From NCBI RefSeq assembly GCF_900110735.1, contig NZ_FOET01000008.1:124001-188000 (forward strand): a DNA stretch of 64,000 nt, read 5' to 3'. Below are positions 7,796-16,174 of the stretch, piece by piece. The number at the start of each line of letters is the position of its first letter. Position 1 is the stretch's first letter. Made by a program: the position numbers and the translations under genes. Under the pieces are notes generated by a model. It was not told the origin of the DNA, searched no databases, and worked only from the letters and a program-made list of their open reading frames with translations. This DNA comes from Streptomyces radiopugnans. GTDB taxonomy: Bacteria > Actinomycetota > Actinomycetes > Streptomycetales > Streptomycetaceae.

Positions 7796-8935
7796 ATGAC
7801 CGTCTCCGTGCGCCGTACCGCCCGTCCCCTGACCGCTCTCGCCCTGGTCGCCGCCGCGGCGGCGGGCTGCGCGGGCCCGGGTGGCGATACCACCCGGGCC
7901 GGCGCCTCCCCGGCCGCGCCCTCCTCACCGGCCGCTCCGGAGGAAGCCGGTGAGGGATCGGGGGAGGAGCCGGAGGAGAAGACCTCCGGGAAGGGCGACT
8001 TCTCCGCCTCCCCCCGCTCCTCCGTCTCCCGCCCCGAGGGCGACGACCGGGACGCGTCGTCCTCCGGCCGGTACGCCACCCTGCCCGCCTCCATCAGCGG
8101 CCGTGTGCCCGTCTTCCGGCACGGCCCGCGCGCCGAGGCTCCGCGGGACGCCCGCGGGGAGGAGAAGGCCGAGGAGGACGGCGAGAACCGCGAGAAGCGG
8201 GAGAAGAGCGAGAACGCCGAGAAGACGGAGAAAACCGAGAAGGCGGAGAAGGCAGAGAAGGCGGAGAAGAGCGGCGACAAGGGGGACAAGGTGGTGGCGC
8301 TGACCTTCGACGCCGCCCTGTCCGCCGAGGACCGCGAGCGCGCCGAGGAGGACGGCAAGCGCCACGACAACCCCGGGCTGATCGCCGCGCTGCGCCGCGA
8401 GAAGGTCCCCGCGACCGTCTTCATGTCGGGCCTGTGGGCGCAGACCTACAAGCACCAGGCGCGCTCCATCGGCCGTGACGACCTGTTCGAGGTCGGCAAC
8501 CTCTCCTACTCCCACCGCGCCTTCACCCGCGACTGCCGCGACCTCCCCGCGCTCGCGCCCGGCAAGCAGCTCGCGGACGTGCGCAAGGGGCAGAAAGCCA
8601 TCCGTGCGGCGGGGGTGAAGAACCTGACGCCCTACTTCCGCTTCCCCGGGGGCTGCTTCGACGACCGCTCCCGGCGGGCCGTCGCCCCGGCGAGGGTGAC
8701 GGTGGTGGCCGGCGACGTCGTGGCACCGGACGCCGAGGAGAAGGATCCCGGGAAGGTGGCCGAGCGGGTGCTGAAGGACATCAGGCCCGGTTCGGTGGTG
8801 GTGCTGCACTGCGACCGCGAGAAGGCGCCGGCCACGGAGAAGGCCGTCCGCCGGATCGTCCCGGAGCTGCGGGAGCGCGGATACCGCATCGTGCACGTCT
8901 CGGACATGATCGCCTCGGCCATGGGCCGGGACTGA
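7796..8935 (+). CDS. Lipoprotein with a degenerate polysaccharide-deacetylase (NodB) domain
   Basis: 379 residues. A lipobox (VAAAAAGC) gives a lipid-anchored cysteine near residue 25. A long Pro/Ser/Glu linker with an EKTEKAEKAEK-type coiled stretch (about 120-165) precedes a NodB-like domain (about 168-375). NodB enzymes deacetylate sugar polymers with a metal held by a D-H-H set. Here the TFDD motif reads TFDAAL (D172 kept, A173), and the HSxxH motif reads LSYSH (L236, H240). Two of three expected metal ligands are missing. It may be a binding protein or altered enzyme. It stands alone upstream of a convergent zinc-ribbon gene. Confidence 0.82.
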   Translation: MTVSVRRTARPLTALALVAAAAAGCAGPGGDTTRAGASPAAPSSPAAPEEAGEGSGEEPEEKTSGKGDFSASPRSSVSRPEGDDRDASSSGRYATLPASISGRVPVFRHGPRAEAPRDARGEEKAEEDGENREKREKSENAEKTEKTEKAEKAEKAEKSGDKGDKVVALTFDAALSAEDRERAEEDGKRHDNPGLIAALRREKVPATVFMSGLWAQTYKHQARSIGRDDLFEVGNLSYSHRAFTRDCRDLPALAPGKQLADVRKGQKAIRAAGVKNLTPYFRFPGGCFDDRSRRAVAPARVTVVAGDVVAPDAEEKDPGKVAERVLKDIRPGSVVVLHCDREKAPATEKAVRRIVPELRERGYRIVHVSDMIASAMGRD

Positions 8936-8945
8936 GTCCCGGCCC
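8923..8945. terminator. Hairpin overlapping the stop codon of the NodB-like gene
   Basis: GGGCCGGGAC / GTCCCGGCCC form a perfect 10-bp stem whose 3-nt loop is the TGA stop itself. Confidence 0.55.
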
Positions 8946-8969
8946 CCGGGCGGTCCTGTTCGGCTCCGT

Positions 8970-9188
8970 TCAGCAGGAGCAGGCCACGCGCTCGGCCTCT
9001 TGCCACTCGCACACCGGGCACAGCGTCGCGCCGCGCGTGCTCGCCGGGTACTCGGTCGGCTCGCCGCACTGCACACACACGGCCCGCTCCTCGCGCCCGG
9101 CGCCGTCGAGGGTGCCCTCGGCGCGCTCCTCGCCCCCGTCGCGGGCGGCCGCCGTCTCGGGTGGGGTCCAGCCGGATACGAACTCCAT
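8970..9188 (-). CDS. Small zinc-ribbon protein, function unknown
   Basis: 72 residues. The C-terminal half carries two CxxC pairs (CVQCGEPTEYP and LCPVCEWQEAE) and ends VACSC. This looks like a zinc ribbon of the type used for nucleic-acid or protein contacts. The N-terminal third is Glu/Gly-rich and disordered. No Shine-Dalgarno is obvious, and the start could be further downstream. It is convergent with the NodB-like gene and divergent from the Pth2-like gene. Confidence 0.65.
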   Translation of the reverse strand: MEFVSGWTPPETAAARDGGEERAEGTLDGAGREERAVCVQCGEPTEYPASTRGATLCPVCEWQEAERVACSC

Positions 9189-9277
9189 GGGGCCGAGGGT
9201 ACTCCCGGCCCCGCACGCCCGGGACCTCGTACGGAAGCGGGCGCGGACGCCGGTGCGCCGGCTGGCACACTGGCCCC

Positions 9278-10054
9278 GTGAGCACCTCCGACTCCTCCTC
9301 CGACGCCTTCTCCGAGCCCGCCGCCACCCGTGGGGCGACCGCCCGGGACGCGGCCCCGCAGTACGTCCTGCCGCTCGTCGTCCGGATCGAGCGGTCCGCT
9401 CCCCCCGGCCCGCCCGCCCGCACCGACGCCCTCCGGACGGCGGCGCGCGCGGTGCTGGTGATGCTGTCGGACGAGCGCGCGACGGACCCCGGCGGCCCCT
9501 GGCACCAGGCAGTGCGCGACTGGCAGGACGGGCGCATCCGCAAGGTGGTGCGCCGGGCGCGCGGCGCGGAGTGGCGGCGGGCCTGCGCGCTGCCGGGTGT
9601 CACGGTGACCGGCGATGGCGGGCATCCGGCCGAGGTGCGGGTGTTCCCGCCCGTACCGCTGGACGGCTGGCCGAAGGACCTGGCCCGCCTCCAGGTCTCC
9701 GGCACCGAACTGGAGGACCCCGTACCGCCCGTAGCGCCGGAACCCGGCACGCCCGTGCTGTGGCTCAATCCGGAACTGGAGATGTCCGCAGGCAAGGCGA
9801 TGGCCCAGGCCGGTCACGGCGCCCAGCTCGCCTGGTGGGCGCTGGACGGCGCGGCGCGGGCCGCCTGGCGCGCGGCCGGCTTCCCGCTCGCGGTCCGTAC
9901 CGCCCCGCGCGGGCGGTGGGAGCGGCTGACGGAGTCGGGCCTGCCGGTGGTGCGCGACGCCGGCTTCACCGAGATCGCCCCGGGCTCGGCCACGGTCGTG
10001 GCCGAGCACCCGGCGCTCCCGGCGCGCCCGGTCCGTCCGGCGCCGCGCGGCTGA
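9278..10054 (+). CDS. Peptidyl-tRNA hydrolase Pth2-like protein
   Basis: 258 residues. The C-terminal region (about 160-250) contains MSAGKAMAQAGHGAQLAWWAL, matching the Pth2 core K-x-x-A-Q-x-x-H, then SGLPVVRDAGFTEIAPGSATVVA. Pth2 recycles peptidyl-tRNA that drops off ribosomes. The N-terminal 150 residues are an actinobacterial extension with an AVLVMLSDERATDP segment and no assigned fold. The GTG start is chosen because CACACT lies 6 nt upstream, a leaderless arrangement. The gene ends 4 bp before the convergent BCCT gene. Confidence 0.75.
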   Translation: MSTSDSSSDAFSEPAATRGATARDAAPQYVLPLVVRIERSAPPGPPARTDALRTAARAVLVMLSDERATDPGGPWHQAVRDWQDGRIRKVVRRARGAEWRRACALPGVTVTGDGGHPAEVRVFPPVPLDGWPKDLARLQVSGTELEDPVPPVAPEPGTPVLWLNPELEMSAGKAMAQAGHGAQLAWWALDGAARAAWRAAGFPLAVRTAPRGRWERLTESGLPVVRDAGFTEIAPGSATVVAEHPALPARPVRPAPRG

Positions 10055-10058
10055 GGGA

Positions 10059-11780
10059 CTACCGCCCGCCCTCGGAGGCCCCTCCCCCGGCGCCCTCCGA
10101 GGTCTCTCCCCCGGCACGCCCGGCACGCCCGGCGCCCCCGGTGCCTTCGATGCCTTCCGCGTTCTCACCGTCCCGCTTCCCCGCGCCCCACTCCCGCGTC
10201 CTGCGCTCGCGCTCCATCCGCCGCCGCAGCGCGGCGGGCGGGCCGGTGAGCTCGGGGAAGTCCGTCCGCAGCGCGCGGACCAGCGAGTACATCATCAGGA
10301 ACGCCAGGACGAAGAACGGCAGGCCGAGCACCGTGATCACCTCGGCGAGCGCGTCCAGGCCGCTCTTGCCCGTCGCCGCGATGAGCGTCCCCGCGACCAC
10401 GCCCTCGGTGATCGCCCAGAACACCCGCTGCCGCGTCGGCCCGCCCTCCTCCCGCTGCCCGGCGCTGAGCATGTCCACCACCAGGGACGCCGAGTCCGAG
10501 GAGGTGGTGAAGAAGATGACCACGATCAGCACCGAGAGGGCCGAGGCGAGTGTCGTGAGCGGGTAGTTCTCCAGGAAGGTGAAGAGCGCGCCGGGGATGT
10601 CGCCTTCCTCCACCACCTCCCGCACCAGCCCCCCCGGGCCGTTCAGCTCGATGTCGATGGCGGACATCCCGAAGACGCTGAACCAGACGATGGTGAAGGC
10701 CGTGGGCAGCGCGAGGACGCCCAGGACGAACTCCCGGATCGTGCGGCCCTTGGAGATACGGGCGATGAAGATGCCCACGAACGGCGACCAGGTGATCGTC
10801 CAGGCCCAGTAGAACACCGTCCAGGTGCCCTGCCAGCCGGTGTCGGCGAAGGTGTCGTTCCAGAAGGCCAGCGACACCAGCGAGGACAGGTAGACGCCGA
10901 CGTTCTCGATGATCCCCTTGGCCAGGAACAGCGTCGCCCCGGTGGCGAAGACGAAGAGCATCAGCCCGATGGCCATGACGATGTTGATGTTCGACAGCCG
11001 CCTGATGCCCTTGTCCAGGCCGTAGACCACCGAGGTGGTGGCGATGGCGGTGATCACGGTGATCAGCAGCACCTGGACCAGCGAGTTCTCCGGCAGGCCG
11101 AACAGCCGCGCCAGTCCGCTGTTGATCTGCATCGTCCCCAGGCCGATCGAGACCGCGACGCCGAAGAGCGTTCCCATCACCGCCGCGATGTCCACGATCC
11201 GGCCCGCCGTGCCGTACACCCGGTCCCCCAGCAGGGGGTACAGGACCGAGCTGACCCGGAACGGCATCCCGCGCACGTAGACGAAGTAGGCGAACGTCAG
11301 CGACGGCAGGCAGAAGATCGACCAGGTGTGCAGCCCGAAGTGGTACAGCGAGTAGGCCATCGCCATCCGGGCGGCCTCGGTGCTCTGCGGCTCGACGCCC
11401 TGCTGGGGCGGCTCGGCGAAGTGGCTGATCGGCTCGGCCACGCCCCAGAACATCAGGATCGTGCCGATCCCGGCGGCGAACAGCATCGCGAACCAGGTCC
11501 GCCTGCTGTACTCCGGGCGGTCGTCCTGGGCGCCCAGGCGGATGTGGCCGTAGCGGCTGACGGCGATCCAGAGCAGATAGACCAGGAAGGTCGTCACGCC
11601 CAGGATGTAGAACCAGCCCAGATTGGTGAGCAGCCAGTCCGAGGCCGTGGCGAAGATCCGGTCCACCTGCTCCGTCAGCGAGATCGCCGCCACCACGAAC
11701 AGCACGGTGAGCCCTGCGGAGGTGAAGAAGATGACCGGATCGGTACGGAGCCCCAGTAGGCGCTGCAGCTTTTCCAGCAT
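10059..11780 (-). CDS. BCCT-family betaine/choline/carnitine transporter
   Basis: 573 residues with about 12 hydrophobic helices. The BCCT signature runs through FYWAWTITWSPFVGIF followed by IARISKGRTIREFVLG. WGVAEPISHFAEPP and LFGVAVSIGLGTMQ are further landmarks of the BetT/OpuD family, which imports compatible solutes with Na+ or H+. The C-terminal 50 residues are a Gly/Glu-rich cytoplasmic tail (GAGGGASEGGR). GGGAGAGG precedes the ATG. The convergent Pth2-like gene lies 4 bp away. Role in osmoprotection is inferred; substrate is unknown. Confidence 0.92.
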   Translation of the reverse strand: MLEKLQRLLGLRTDPVIFFTSAGLTVLFVVAAISLTEQVDRIFATASDWLLTNLGWFYILGVTTFLVYLLWIAVSRYGHIRLGAQDDRPEYSRRTWFAMLFAAGIGTILMFWGVAEPISHFAEPPQQGVEPQSTEAARMAMAYSLYHFGLHTWSIFCLPSLTFAYFVYVRGMPFRVSSVLYPLLGDRVYGTAGRIVDIAAVMGTLFGVAVSIGLGTMQINSGLARLFGLPENSLVQVLLITVITAIATTSVVYGLDKGIRRLSNINIVMAIGLMLFVFATGATLFLAKGIIENVGVYLSSLVSLAFWNDTFADTGWQGTWTVFYWAWTITWSPFVGIFIARISKGRTIREFVLGVLALPTAFTIVWFSVFGMSAIDIELNGPGGLVREVVEEGDIPGALFTFLENYPLTTLASALSVLIVVIFFTTSSDSASLVVDMLSAGQREEGGPTRQRVFWAITEGVVAGTLIAATGKSGLDALAEVITVLGLPFFVLAFLMMYSLVRALRTDFPELTGPPAALRRRMERERRTREWGAGKRDGENAEGIEGTGGAGRAGRAGGETSEGAGGGASEGGR

Positions 11781-11943
11781 GTACCTCTCCCTGGAGGACT
11801 GATCCGATTTTCGTCGTTCCCCGGCCCGATACGGGCGCGACACACGGGCGGCGGCCGCGAACGGCCCGGGGCGGAGCCCCGGCGAAAGCTCAGGTGAAGC
11901 TCTGAACTCCACCGCGCGGGATTGGTGATCCCTCTGCCCGGAG

Positions 11944-12897
11944 ATGACAACCCCACACGGGGAGGAGCCGTCGAGGGGGGCGGGCGTGGCACGACTGGGT
12001 ACGGGGATCGGCTGGCGGCCGAAGATCGCGGACGCGATCGAGTCGCTGCCGGACGTCGGCTGGGTGGAGGTGGTCGCGGAGAACGTCTGCCCCGACCACC
12101 TGCCGCCGGCGCTGGTACGGCTGCGCGAGCGCGGCACGACCGTGGTGCCGCACGGGGTGGGGCTCGGGCTCGGGGGCGCGCAGCGGCCCGACCCCGCCCG
12201 GCTGGCGGCGCTGGCGCGCCGGGCCGAGGCGCTGGAGGCACCGCTGGTCACCGAGCACATCGCGTTCGTACGGGCCGGGGGGCCGGGAGTCGAGGGGCCG
12301 GGAGTCGAGGGGCCGGGAGTCGAGGGGCCGGGAGTCGAGGGGCCGGGAGTCGAGGGGCCGGTGATGGAGGCCGGGCACCTGCTGCCGGTGCCGCGCACCC
12401 GCGACGCGCTGGACGTGCTCTGCGAGAACGTGACGATCGCCCAGGACGCGCTGCCCGTGCCGCTGGCGCTGGAGAACGTCGCGGCCCTGTTCACCTGGCC
12501 CGGCGAGGAGCTGACCGAGGCGGAGTTCCTGACCGAGCTGGTGGACCGCACCGGCGTCGGCCTGCTCATCGACGTCGCCAACCTCCACACCAACCGCGTC
12601 AACCGCGGCGAGGACCCGCTGGCCGTCCTGGACGGCCTGCCGCTGGACGCGCTGGCCTACGTGCACGTGGCGGGCGGCGTGGAGCGCGACGGGGTGTGGC
12701 ACGACAGCCACGCCCACCCGGTGCCGGAGCCGGTGCTGGAGCTGCTGGCCGAGCTGTGCGCGCGCACCGATCCGCCGGGCGTGCTGCTGGAACGCGACGA
12801 CGACTTCCCCGCCGCGGAGGAGCTGGCCGCCGAACTGGCCGCCGTACGGGGTGTGTTCGAGGGGACGGCGCGGGGCGCGGGAGGCACCCGTGTCTGA
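11944..12897 (+). CDS. DUF692 (MNIO) family multinuclear iron enzyme
   Basis: 317 residues. DUF692 proteins are TIM-barrel, multinuclear non-haem iron oxidative enzymes that modify cysteines in ribosomal peptides. LGTGIGWRP, GWVEVVAENVCPD, VVPHGVGLGLGG, VTEHIAFV, ALENVAALF, LLIDVANLHTNRVN, YVHVAGG and WHDSHAHPVPEPV carry the expected His/Glu/Asp/Asn metal ligands. An unusual five-fold GPGVE repeat sits at about residues 113-137. The ATG has GGAG directly abutting it; a GTG at 11986 (VARLGTGIG) after a G-rich stretch is a good alternative start. It overlaps the next gene by 8 bp. Confidence 0.88.
   Translation: MTTPHGEEPSRGAGVARLGTGIGWRPKIADAIESLPDVGWVEVVAENVCPDHLPPALVRLRERGTTVVPHGVGLGLGGAQRPDPARLAALARRAEALEAPLVTEHIAFVRAGGPGVEGPGVEGPGVEGPGVEGPGVEGPVMEAGHLLPVPRTRDALDVLCENVTIAQDALPVPLALENVAALFTWPGEELTEAEFLTELVDRTGVGLLIDVANLHTNRVNRGEDPLAVLDGLPLDALAYVHVAGGVERDGVWHDSHAHPVPEPVLELLAELCARTDPPGVLLERDDDFPAAEELAAELAAVRGVFEGTARGAGGTRV
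12281..12355 (+). repeat. Five tandem 15-bp repeats inside the DUF692 gene
   Basis: Exact copies of GGCCGGGAGTCGAGG occur at 12281, 12296, 12311, 12326 and 12341, with a decayed sixth copy after 12356. The repeat is in frame and encodes GPGVE units. Copy number could change by slippage without breaking the frame. Confidence 0.95.
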
Positions 12898-13390
12898 CAC
12901 CGGTCCTGGCTCCCGCCCTGTCACCGCCCCCGGCCTCGGCCCCGGCCCTGTCACCGACCCCGGCTCCGGCACCGACGCGGCACGCCGCCGCCTCGCCACC
13001 GTCCAGGCCGCCCTGCTGGGCGCACTGGTCGCGGACGGCCCCGTGCCCGCCGGCTTCGACCCCGAGCGACTGGAGATCCAGCGCCGGGCGCTGGTCGCCA
13101 AACGGGCCTCCGTCATCGCCGGCATCGCGCCCGAACTGCCGGACGTCCTGGGCGATCAATACCGCCCGGCATTCGCCGCCTACGCCCGCGGCCGCCCCAT
13201 GACCGGCGGGTACCGCCCGGACGCCATGCGCTTCGTGGCCCACCTGCTGGACTCCGACCCCGCGCTGTCCCGGCGCCGGCGGCGCCGCCTGCGCCGCTGG
13301 TACCGCGAACGCTCCGGCCAGGCCCCTCGGGGGTGGGGCCTGGCCGGTCTCCTCCCCCGCCGCCTGCGCCGTACGCGGCCGGGAGCGTAG
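12890..13390 (+). CDS. Partner protein of the DUF692 enzyme, possibly HvfC/DUF2063-like
   Basis: 166 residues from a GTG that lies inside the last codons of the DUF692 gene, with GGGAGG upstream, so translation is probably coupled. The N-terminus is Pro/Gly-rich. The central part (RRRLATVQAALLGALVADG, FDPERLEIQRRALVAKRAS, PELPDVLGDQYRPAFAAYA, DAMRFVAHLLDS) has the helical spacing of DUF2063/HvfC proteins that accompany MNIO enzymes. The C-terminus is very Arg-rich. The HvfC comparison is my inference from pattern and context. No precursor peptide gene is visible nearby. Confidence 0.7.
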   Translation: MSDTGPGSRPVTAPGLGPGPVTDPGSGTDAARRRLATVQAALLGALVADGPVPAGFDPERLEIQRRALVAKRASVIAGIAPELPDVLGDQYRPAFAAYARGRPMTGGYRPDAMRFVAHLLDSDPALSRRRRRRLRRWYRERSGQAPRGWGLAGLLPRRLRRTRPGA

Positions 13391-13458
13391 CGGGCGGCCC
13401 GCAGGCCCGTACCGCCCTGGCCGTCACCGGCCTCGCCGGCCGGGGACAACGGCTCTGA

Positions 13459-13671
13459 TCAGCTCTGCTCCGCCGCGAGCACCAGGAACGCGGCCCATCC
13501 GCCCTGGCCAACCCGCACTATGGGCCCGTCGCCCGCAGCCTTGGAGTCCCGCACGTACACGGCATCCGGCCCTGCGGCCACCTCCACGCAGTCCCCACCG
13601 TCCGATCCGCTGTGGCTGCTCTTGAACCAGTACAGCTCGCCCGCGTTGTCGGTCACCTGTTCCACGCTCAT
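13459..13671 (-). CDS. DUF397 domain protein (first copy)
   Basis: 70 residues. WFKSSHSGSDGGDCVEVAAG and VYVRDSKAAGDGPIVRVG are the canonical DUF397 motifs. Small DUF397 proteins are encoded next to XRE regulators throughout Streptomyces and are thought to act with them in development and antibiotic control. Its ATG overlaps the TGA of the XRE gene (ATGA), so the two are translationally coupled. The second copy at 16175 is closely similar. Confidence 0.9.
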   Translation of the reverse strand: MSVEQVTDNAGELYWFKSSHSGSDGGDCVEVAAGPDAVYVRDSKAAGDGPIVRVGQGGWAAFLVLAAEQS

Positions 13672-14516
13672 GTCTCTCCCACCAGCCGCTCGATGAGTCG
13701 TGCAGACTCCTCGACGTTCAGGGCCTGCGATCGCAGCTTGCCATAACGCATGGAGAAGGCTCTGACCTCGGAGACATCCGATACGACGCACCCGACACCT
13801 TGGGACTCGAAGTAGCCGATGTCGCGGTGCTCCTTCGTCTCCAGGATCACGAACGGACCGTTCTTGCCCGGGTGGAATCCGCGTCCGGCGGGCATGATCT
13901 GGACCTCTACGTTCCGCAGCGCGTTGACCTCCAGCAGACGTCGCCACTGCTCGCGCATGACCTCCGGGCCGCCCACGGGATCGCGCAGCGCCTCCTCGCT
14001 GATGATGAACGACAGCTCCGCCATCGGTACGCGCGTCAGCAGCTTCTGGCGGCTGAGCCGGGCCTCGGTGTGCTGGTCGATGGTCTCCTCGCTCAGCGGC
14101 GGGCAGTGCCCGCCGAAGACCGCCCGTGCGTAGCCCTCCGTCTGCAACAGCCCCGGCACCAGCAGCGGATCGTAGGAGAAGCGGCTCAGCGCCTCCGACT
14201 CGATGAGCGCGAAGTTGCGGAAGAAGCGCGGCAGTTTGGCCCGTTCCACGTCGTCCTGGAGGACTTCCAGGACGCCCCGCGCTCCCAGCGCGCGGTCCGC
14301 CGCGATCGTGAAGGCGGCCTTCGCCGGCCGCCGTCCCTGCTCGACCGAGGCGACCTGCTCCAGCGAGTAGCCGATGGCGTCCCCGAGCTTCTGCTGGCTC
14401 AACCCGGCCTGCTTGCGGAGGTGTTGAAGCAGTCTGCCGTAGGCCGACCACACCCCCGGCGGGTCGCCGTTCTCCTCCTTCACCCGTACCGCGCGACCGT
14501 TCCGCGTGTCCCGCAC
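13668..14516 (-). CDS. XRE-family regulator with DUF5753 domain (first copy)
   Basis: 282 residues from the GTG of VRDTRNG; a GTG 9 bp upstream (14525) is equally possible. An N-terminal helix-turn-helix (LLQHLRKQAGLSQQKLGDAIGYSLEQVASVEQG in two overlapping helices) is followed by the DUF5753 ligand-like domain (SRFSYDPLLVPGLLQTEGYARA, IISEEALRDPVGG, VQIMPAGRGFHPGKNGPFVILE). It is coupled to a DUF397 gene. It shares a 69-bp identical DNA block with the second copy. Three CCGTACAA boxes lie upstream, probably its autoregulatory operator. Confidence 0.9.
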   Translation of the reverse strand: MRDTRNGRAVRVKEENGDPPGVWSAYGRLLQHLRKQAGLSQQKLGDAIGYSLEQVASVEQGRRPAKAAFTIAADRALGARGVLEVLQDDVERAKLPRFFRNFALIESEALSRFSYDPLLVPGLLQTEGYARAVFGGHCPPLSEETIDQHTEARLSRQKLLTRVPMAELSFIISEEALRDPVGGPEVMREQWRRLLEVNALRNVEVQIMPAGRGFHPGKNGPFVILETKEHRDIGYFESQGVGCVVSDVSEVRAFSMRYGKLRSQALNVEESARLIERLVGET

Positions 14517-14640
14517 CGCCCTCACGCCCCTTCGTCCCCGAGTCCGTCCCGCTCGTCGGCTCCCCCGGCGGCTTCCGCCGTCCGTCACCGCCGGGGCCGT
14601 GTCCAACGCGGCCCGCGCAGGCCGGGGCACGGCCCGAGAC

Positions 14641-14674
14641 CCGTACAACACCCGTACAAGAGGCCGTTGTACGG
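14641..14674. promoter_or_regulatory. CCGTACAA operator triad upstream of XRE copy 1
   Basis: CCGTACAA occurs at 14641 and 14652 (11 bp apart) with an inverted TTGTACGG at 14667-14674. The same arrangement recurs before XRE copy 2. The rest of the 416-bp gap between the XRE gene and the divergent coiled-coil gene (14517-14932) shows no further gene. Confidence 0.6.
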
Positions 14675-14932
14675 CTCCCCATCGACCGGCGGAGACCCGG
14701 CCATACGTCCGCCGCCCGCCGCCTTCCACTTCGCGGGATCGGTAGGAAGGGGAGGGGCACATACGTCCAGGCCATCCCCCCTTCGGGAGCGCTGGGAGGT
14801 AACCGCCCAGCGTGAGGCCGTCCGTTCCGTGAACACCGGCGGCACGGAACGGTCTTGGCCGGAAAACGCCTGCGTCGCCCGATCGGCCCAGGGAAAGGAT
14901 GCGCTCGTCACTCAAGGCGACAAGGGGGTTGC

Positions 14933-16111
14933 GTGCGGTTCACGCTGAGGCGGAAACAGCCGCTCGAAGAAGAGTCCGGTGCCTGCGGCAAGGGGCTCGG
15001 CGATCTCGGCGAGGGGATCGGCCGGATCAGCCGCGAGATCGCGGAGATCCGCACCGCGCTCGCCGAGGCGGCGGAGAAGCCGCCGTCGCAGGCGATGAGC
15101 GGAGAGCTCCACAGACTCCGGAGAACCGCCTCCGACGGGATCAGGATCCTCCAGGAGGAGAACCAGACGCAGCTACGGCGGCAGGAGGAGATCCTCGGCC
15201 GCCTGGGCGAACTGCGCCTGGAGATCACCGGCGGCCGCACCGGGGCACACCCGCCGCCCGCCCCGGGCTCCCCCGGCGCCGACGAACCCGGCGGGGCGGA
15301 CGGCACCGGTGAGGCGGGAGACGGAACGGCGGGGACGGCCGGGGCCCAGTCATTGGCCCACTCTTCGGCCCCGTCGGACGAAGCCCCCGAGACACAGGAC
15401 AGCCGACGGCAGGAGGAGCGCATGGAGCAGGAGCAGGACGGCGTACCGGAGCCCCCGGACGGGGCGGCTCCCTCCCGGGAGACCGAGGAGACGCCGGAAG
15501 AGCGCGTGAGGAAGGTGAAGGAGGCCGCTGAGCAAGCCCTCCGGAACCGTTCCGAGGACTCCCGCGGCCGTACCGACCGCACCGCAACGTCCCCGGTAGC
15601 GGACGACCGGCGGCTCCACGGCGTCCACGCGGACGGCACAGACGGCCAGCGGCCGGGACGGCAGGACGGCGGCCGGGCCGCGCCACGCGACCCGCTGGCC
15701 GAGCACGCGGAACTGCTGCTGAACGCCGCCGGGGTGTCGCGCGCCGAACTGGTCTGCCACCGCGACACCTGGGAGTTCCTGCTCGTACAGGCCGTCCGGC
15801 ATCCTCGCTTCCGCGTTCCCGGAGAGGTCAAAGACATCGGTGACGGAAAGGTCGGGACGCACCTGTCCGGGCCGTCCCTCATCGCCGCCCTGATCAGCCT
15901 CTGGAAGACCCGCGAGGAGCCGAGCGAGGAGGTGGACGCGGACTGGGCGATGGCCGCCGTGCTCTACGACCGCATCCGCGACCGGCTGACCGAGGCCGGG
16001 CCCGGCGACGGACGCCGTACCGTCCGCATCGTGCTGGACGACGGGGACGGGCCGGAGGAGACGGCGGTGGCCGCCGAGACCTCCGCCGAGGAGGAGCCGG
16101 AGGCCGCGTAA
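14933..16111 (+). CDS. Coiled-coil conserved Streptomyces protein, function unknown
   Basis: 392 residues from a GTG with AAGGGGG 4 nt upstream. Residues about 15-95 form a coiled coil (GLGDLGEGIGRISREIAEIRTALAEAAEK ... ILQEENQTQLRRQEEILGRL in separate heptads). A long Gly/Pro/Glu linker follows. The C-terminal 150 residues (LLNAAGVSRAELVCHRDTWE, GEVKDIGDGKVGTHLSGPS) form a conserved globular domain seen in other Streptomyces but unnamed. It lies between two XRE-DUF397 pairs in the opposite orientation, so a link to that regulatory circuit is plausible. Confidence 0.75.
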   Translation: MRFTLRRKQPLEEESGACGKGLGDLGEGIGRISREIAEIRTALAEAAEKPPSQAMSGELHRLRRTASDGIRILQEENQTQLRRQEEILGRLGELRLEITGGRTGAHPPPAPGSPGADEPGGADGTGEAGDGTAGTAGAQSLAHSSAPSDEAPETQDSRRQEERMEQEQDGVPEPPDGAAPSRETEETPEERVRKVKEAAEQALRNRSEDSRGRTDRTATSPVADDRRLHGVHADGTDGQRPGRQDGGRAAPRDPLAEHAELLLNAAGVSRAELVCHRDTWEFLLVQAVRHPRFRVPGEVKDIGDGKVGTHLSGPSLIAALISLWKTREEPSEEVDADWAMAAVLYDRIRDRLTEAGPGDGRRTVRIVLDDGDGPEETAVAAETSAEEEPEAA

Positions 16112-16124
16112 CCCCGCCCGCTCA

Positions 16125-16163
16125 CACCGCTGCGGCCCGGACGGCGTCCGGGCCGCAGCGGTG
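16125..16163. terminator. Perfect 18-bp bidirectional terminator
   Basis: CACCGCTGCGGCCCGGAC and its exact complement flank a GGC loop between the convergent coiled-coil and DUF397 genes. Confidence 0.8.
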
Positions 16164-16174
16164 CGGAACCGGGT

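Noticed and set aside
12281..12355. Tandem repeats as a CRISPR array
   Set aside because: No spacers; repeats are contiguous and in frame inside a coding region.
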